In this document: positions 11,973-14,849 of the stretch, in pieces | Layout: each line of letters opens with the position of its first letter | How positions within the stretch are numbered: position 1 is the first letter of the stretch | From: HK-STAS-PATE-34 sp031973435 | Lineage (GTDB): Bacteria; Patescibacteriota; Minisyncoccia; Phycocordibacterales; UBA9973 | Direction of reading: 5' to 3' | DNA: 14,849 nucleotides | NCBI GenBank assembly: GCA_031973435.1 | Contig: DALYDA010000018.1 | Span: forward strand, 1-14,849 | Position numbers and translations under genes: made by a program | Notes under the pieces: model-generated | What the model was told of the DNA's origin: nothing | Database searches by the model: none | Seen by the model: the letters and a program-made list of their open reading frames with translations, nothing else

Positions 11973-12500
11973 ATGCCCGTTATGGAAATCACAAGCATAA
12001 AGCGAACTCCAGCAGATATGGAGTCACGCAAGAAACTAAATATCCGCTCTGGGGACACTATCCGTGTCTGGTCAAAGATCGAAGATAAGGGTAAGTTCAG
12101 ACTTCAGGCTTTTGAAGGTATGGTACTTGCTCGAAAACATGGAGATGAAATCGGCGCTACAATCACTGTTCGAAAAGTATCAAATGGTGTTGGAGTAGAG
12201 AGAATATTTCCACTTTTCTCACCTATGATCGACAAGATAGAAGTACTCAAGCACTCAAAGACACGAAGAAGCAAGCTATACTTCATCCGTGAAAAGGCTG
12301 TTAAGGAAATAAGAAAGAGAATGAAAAGCTTCTTTGCAGATCACACTTCAGTAGAAGAAGAAATGAAAGCTGAAGAAAAGATAACAGAGGAAGTAGAAAA
12401 GATAGTAGAAGCTGAGGCTTCAAACGAAGAAGCTCCAGTAGTAGAAAGCACAGAAGCAGAAAAAACTGAAACTCCAGAAAATACAGAAGAAGTAAAATAA
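11973..12500 (+). CDS. rplS: 50S ribosomal protein L19 with acidic C-terminal extension
   Basis: This 175-aa protein contains the full L19 domain (about 1-115): RSGDTIRVWSKI, FRLQAFEGMVLARKHG, the block ATITVRKVSNGVGVERIFPL followed by FSPMIDKIEVLKHSK, and TRRSKLYFIREKAVKEIRKR. L19 lies at the interface of the 30S and 50S subunits. A normal bacterial L19 is about 115 aa. Here about 58 residues rich in Glu, Ala and Thr follow (EEEMKAEEKITEEVEKIVEA and beyond), probably disordered. Such acidic tails occur on ribosomal proteins of CPR bacteria. I chose ATG at 11973 (MPVMEITSIKRT); a longer frame from TTG 11943 adds residues that L19 does not have. ATG 11982 is a close alternative. Confidence 0.95.
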   Translation: MPVMEITSIKRTPADMESRKKLNIRSGDTIRVWSKIEDKGKFRLQAFEGMVLARKHGDEIGATITVRKVSNGVGVERIFPLFSPMIDKIEVLKHSKTRRSKLYFIREKAVKEIRKRMKSFFADHTSVEEEMKAEEKITEEVEKIVEAEASNEEAPVVESTEAEKTETPENTEEVK

Positions 12501-12502
12501 TA

Positions 12503-12534
12503 CAAACTCCGCTCTCGCGGAGTTTGTTGCTTTT
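12503..12534 (+). terminator. Intrinsic terminator of rplS
   Basis: Perfect 10-bp arms CAAACTCCGC (12503-12512) and GCGGAGTTTG (12517-12526) around loop TCTC, followed by TTGCTTTT. It starts 3 nt after the rplS stop. Confidence 0.85.
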
Positions 12535-12555
12535 GGTATGCGTGTTTGATAGTAT
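12527..12555 (+). promoter_or_regulatory. Possible promoter of tRNA-Leu
   Basis: TTGCTT (12527-12532), 17 bp and TAGTAT (12550-12555). Transcription would begin about 12 nt before the tRNA. The -35 overlaps the T tract of the rplS terminator. Confidence 0.4.
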
Positions 12556-12574
12556 CACAACAGTAAATGCTCAT

Positions 12575-12656
12575 GCGCGGGTGTTGAAACTGGTAGACAA
12601 GCATCCTTGAGGTGGATGTGCCGTAAGGTGTGGAGGTTCAAGTCCTCTCCCGCGCA
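12575..12656 (+). tRNA. tRNA-Leu(GAG)
   Basis: A class II tRNA of 82 nt. Acceptor GCGCGGG (12575-12581) pairs with CCCGCGC (12649-12655), with discriminator A and no encoded CCA. Anticodon stem CATCC/GGATG holds loop TTGAGGT with anticodon GAG (12609-12611). The long variable arm spans about 12619-12633 and the T arm is GGAGG-TTCAAGT-CCTCT. It reads CUC and CUU codons. Confidence 0.96.
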
Positions 12657-12657
12657 C

Positions 12658-12694
12658 AAAAACAAAAGACCCATTCGGGTCTTTTGTTTTTTTT
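12658..12694 (+). terminator. Intrinsic terminator of tRNA-Leu
   Basis: An A-rich arm ending in AAAAGACCC (to 12672) pairs with GGGTCTTTT and the T's beyond (12677-12691) around loop ATTC. T's continue to 12694. It begins directly behind the tRNA. Confidence 0.88.
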
Positions 12695-12745
12695 GGACGG
12701 AGATTTGAACGGGAAAGGGGGCAAAAGGACGATTTAGGGGTGCTA

Positions 12746-12773
12746 TTGACAAAATCCAATATTCGTGTAGAAT
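12746..12773 (+). promoter_or_regulatory. Promoter of the secreted repeat protein gene
   Basis: A perfect TTGACA (12746-12751), a 16-bp spacer and TAGAAT (12768-12773). This is a classical sigma-70 promoter, not the TTG/TAnnTTTG type of Bacteroidota. The leader is about 45 nt, A/T-rich, and ends in GCTTATGAA. Confidence 0.65.
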
Positions 12774-12824
12774 AAAGCTTAGAATATATTTAGTTAACCG
12801 TTTTTTAAAATAAAAATTAAGCTT

Positions 12825-14675
12825 ATGAAGAAAGCGTTTTTCTGCGTACTTTTGGCCCTCGCAACGCCATTTTTTGCGTTTTCTCAAACGTTACCCATAA
12901 TCAGAACAAATCCGATTATGTGGGTGACAGAAGAGGAAGCGGCAGTTTCTATTCAAATGATATTTCGTGGTTCCGATGCCTCCACAGAAGTGTGGATGGA
13001 GTACGGTATCGTGGGTGTGGGTTTCAATGAAGAAACCGACAACGAATATCTCGAAGTGCCCTCATCCATGGGTTTTGTCCTGGAAGATATGGCACCTGAA
13101 ACAAATTATATGGTTCGTGCGGTTGCAAATACGTATGACGGTATAGTTTATGGTGACACCGTTTTCTTTACAACTCTATCTGAAAATCCGGTAGAAATTG
13201 TGACAGATTATGCAGCACCCTTTGCAGTTGTAATGGCAGGAGATCCTCCTTTTACGGCAGCATGGGTTTACGGAAATGTTATTGATTTAGGTGATTATGA
13301 CGAATTATCAGGAGTGATCCATTATGGAAAAAACCCCAACGACCTTAACCTTTCAGCGGCACCATACGGCACTATTGAGGATGAAGGGTTAGCTGAAGTA
13401 TTTCTTCCGGACCTTGAGTGGGGACAGGTATACAGCTATGAGTTTTGTGTTTACTTAGACACAGGCTTGCTGTGCGGAGAAATCATGAATTTTGATACTC
13501 CGTTAAAATACAACGAAACCACAAACTACGATTTGGAACATTTTGAAGTTTACCAAGGCGGTACGTGCTCACAATATATCGAGTTTGAACTTGAGGATAT
13601 TGTAGAGCCGGTGAATATCTCAGTGGAAGTAAAGTCAGCTGATGGAAACATTGTTTTCACAGACGAGCTCATCATGACAGACGATGAAGATGTCGAATGG
13701 ATAATTGGAATGTCTGAGTTTGTGGACGATTTCAATATCGACACAACTTTTTCTTTTGTTGTTTCGTTCGATGACGGACTCACCAACAAAAAATTAAAAG
13801 GGCTATTCAATTTCGACGGGAAAGGATGTATAGAAGAAATGGTGATGGACTCATATATCGCAACTACTTACATCGATGAATGCATTGAGAAAGTAGAATT
13901 TTTCACCTCCGCAAATGAGACCGACGAAATCGAAATCGGTATCAGAAAAACCGGAGGTGGCCCCATTGTAGAATCAGAAGAATTCGAAAATGGTGTTGGA
14001 TACGGAGTTATTTATTTTGATCCGAGCGAGCACGGTTATGGAGGTATCAATACTTTCAAAGCGTTTCTCGAAACGGAACATGATATTTCCGACCAAATAC
14101 TTCACGACGCACTTGCCTTTGAAACTAATTGTGGAGAAGATGAGGAATATGCCTTTGCTGTTATAAACGAAGGTGATGCTTGCCAGTATTGGGTAAGTGT
14201 CTCTGTTATACCGGCGTGCTTCGATTCGATGACAGTTGCAGTCAAAAAGGTTGGTGGCCCAACAATCTGGGAATATAATTTTCTGGATGAATGTGGCGAC
14301 GTGTACCTTTTCGATGTAAACATTGGATGGTACGGAGAAGGAACATATAAAGCCGCAGTACAACTTTATGACGGAGAATTTGCATGGACCAGCTCAGAAA
14401 CTTTCTATTATGACGGAGGTGCATGCGGACGCATGGGTGACAGTGGCCAATCTACACAAATTTACCCTAACCCTGCAAAAGATTTTCTAAACATAGTTTC
14501 AGATTTTTCTGGAAATGTTGAAATAGGAAATCTTAGCGGAGCCACGGTTTATATAGGTCAGATTGTTGAAGGAGAGAATCATTTCAATTTTGATCTTCCC
14601 TCCGGTTTGTATGTCGTAAATTTGATTGGTGACGGTGGGTTGGTGAAATCTGAAAAGATCATAATCCAAAAGTAA
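12825..14675 (+). CDS. Secreted repeat protein with type IX secretion-like C-terminal sorting domain
   Basis: This 616-aa protein begins with a signal peptide (about 1-21, MKKAFFCVLLALATPFFAFS then Q), of the form common in Bacteroidota. Two fibronectin III-like parts follow (about 28-118, with LEDMAPETNYMVRAVANTYD, and 123-227). Three tandem repeats of about 95-100 residues come next (about 238-335, 336-437, 442-535); each has a Cys near its start and end (C248/C335, C353/C436, C453/C534). The last two share GxRKTGGGPI or VKKVGGPTIW and a late G-Y-G-x-x-T-[FY]-K-A strand. The last 71 residues match the T9SS type A sorting domain: IYPNPAKDFLNI, then DLPSGLYVVNL and a KSEKIIIQK end. Surface display or adhesion is likely. 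No T9SS gene is seen here, and such machines need an outer membrane. Possibly acquired from Bacteroidota. Confidence 0.85.
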   Translation: MKKAFFCVLLALATPFFAFSQTLPIIRTNPIMWVTEEEAAVSIQMIFRGSDASTEVWMEYGIVGVGFNEETDNEYLEVPSSMGFVLEDMAPETNYMVRAVANTYDGIVYGDTVFFTTLSENPVEIVTDYAAPFAVVMAGDPPFTAAWVYGNVIDLGDYDELSGVIHYGKNPNDLNLSAAPYGTIEDEGLAEVFLPDLEWGQVYSYEFCVYLDTGLLCGEIMNFDTPLKYNETTNYDLEHFEVYQGGTCSQYIEFELEDIVEPVNISVEVKSADGNIVFTDELIMTDDEDVEWIIGMSEFVDDFNIDTTFSFVVSFDDGLTNKKLKGLFNFDGKGCIEEMVMDSYIATTYIDECIEKVEFFTSANETDEIEIGIRKTGGGPIVESEEFENGVGYGVIYFDPSEHGYGGINTFKAFLETEHDISDQILHDALAFETNCGEDEEYAFAVINEGDACQYWVSVSVIPACFDSMTVAVKKVGGPTIWEYNFLDECGDVYLFDVNIGWYGEGTYKAAVQLYDGEFAWTSSETFYYDGGACGRMGDSGQSTQIYPNPAKDFLNIVSDFSGNVEIGNLSGATVYIGQIVEGENHFNFDLPSGLYVVNLIGDGGLVKSEKIIIQK

Positions 14676-14695
14676 GCTTTGAATATTAGATAATG

Positions 14696-14725
14696 CCTCG
14701 ACTACGGTCGAGGTGTTTTTATTTT
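14696..14725 (+). terminator. Intrinsic terminator with UNCG tetraloop
   Basis: CCTCGAC (14696-14702), loop TACG and GTCGAGG (14707-14713) make a perfect stem closed by C(UACG)G, a very stable tetraloop, followed by TGTTTTTATTTT. It ends the transcript of the secreted repeat protein. Confidence 0.88.
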
Positions 14726-14727
14726 AC

Positions 14728-14756
14728 TTGCCTTTTATCATGAAATGTGGTATTGT
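14728..14756 (+). promoter_or_regulatory. Promoter of the gene starting at 14800
   Basis: TTGCCT (14728-14733), exactly 17 bp and TATTGT (14751-14756). The leader of about 37 nt shares ATTTAGTT, TTTAAAA and GCTTATGAA, in this order, with the leader of the preceding secreted protein. Confidence 0.45.
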
Positions 14757-14799
14757 AAAAATTCACAAATTTAGTTCATTTCAAATTTAAAACGCGCTT

Positions 14800-14849
14800 A
14801 TGAATAAGTTTTCGTTATTATTTACAGCATGCATGCTGTTTTTATCTAC
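14800..14849 (+). CDS. Exported protein, partial (5' end only)
   Basis: Only 16 codons are visible before the window ends: MNKFSLLFTACMLFLS. This is the start of a signal peptide (Lys then a hydrophobic core); a Cys at residue 11 lies inside the core, too early to judge a lipoprotein box. A promoter and a leader resembling those of the preceding gene support a real start at 14800, and suggest a second surface protein of the same regulon or family. Confidence 0.55.
   Translation, partial: MNKFSLLFTACMLFLS

Noticed and set aside
12555..12887. Minus-strand 110-aa reading frame over tRNA-Leu and its terminator
   Set aside because: It crosses a tRNA, a terminator and a promoter, and its product has no protein-like pattern.
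1..14849. CRISPR arrays, insertion sequences, rRNA and known riboswitches
   Set aside because: I looked for regular spaced repeats, transposase motifs with terminal repeats and rRNA or aptamer signatures, and saw none.

Overview
The window looks like a piece of a small-genome bacterium of the Candidate Phyla Radiation (Patescibacteria), probably of the Parcubacteria/Paceibacteria type. This is an inference from several features seen together. Ribosomal protein L19 has a long acidic tail. A compact pilM-pilN-pilO cluster is stitched together by ATGA overlaps. Three of the four tRNA genes do not encode CCA. Shine-Dalgarno sites are almost absent, and several genes appear leaderless. The DNA is AT-rich. 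No rRNA gene is present to settle the lineage.

Left edge (1-1268, minus strand): an ECF-type sigma factor, a one-pass membrane protein placed and shaped like its anti-sigma factor, and the start of a small exported protein. They form one operon with short gene overlaps, probably an envelope-sensing regulatory unit. Next comes tRNA-Ser(UGA). Directly behind its 3' end lies what looks like an insertion scar: a D-Ala-D-Ala dipeptidase gene (VanX/M15 type) that has lost its 5' half, an unusual class A beta-lactamase-like serine hydrolase, and on the other strand a short remnant resembling the C-terminus of a phage terminase large subunit.

Middle (3283-8544, plus strand): a P-loop kinase-like protein, a nucleotidyltransferase-like protein with an altered metal site, RuvX/YqgF, a GNAT acetyltransferase and a tRNA-binding OB-fold protein, closed by a terminator that overlaps the last stop codon. 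Then a clear promoter drives pilM, pilN, pilO and a fourth small membrane protein, the inner-membrane platform of a type IV pilus or competence machine.

Accessory stretch (8545-10121): two unrecognised minus-strand genes, each with its own terminator and with nearly the same 40-50 bp promoter/leader. They are followed by tRNA-Arg(UCU), whose promoter precedes a leader able to form three hairpins.

Right part (10122-14849, plus strand): tRNA-Val(UAC) sits 4 nt before an unrecognised 302-aa gene. Then come an RluA/RluD-family pseudouridine synthase, rplS, and tRNA-Leu(GAG). The window ends with a 616-aa secreted protein that carries three Cys-bounded repeats and a C-terminal domain matching the Bacteroidota type IX secretion sorting signal, and with the start of a second exported protein that has a similar promoter and leader. 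The T9SS-like protein in an apparently CPR neighbourhood is the strongest oddity. The two genes with duplicated promoters, the tRNA-linked gene and the tRNA-Ser scar are the next most interesting.
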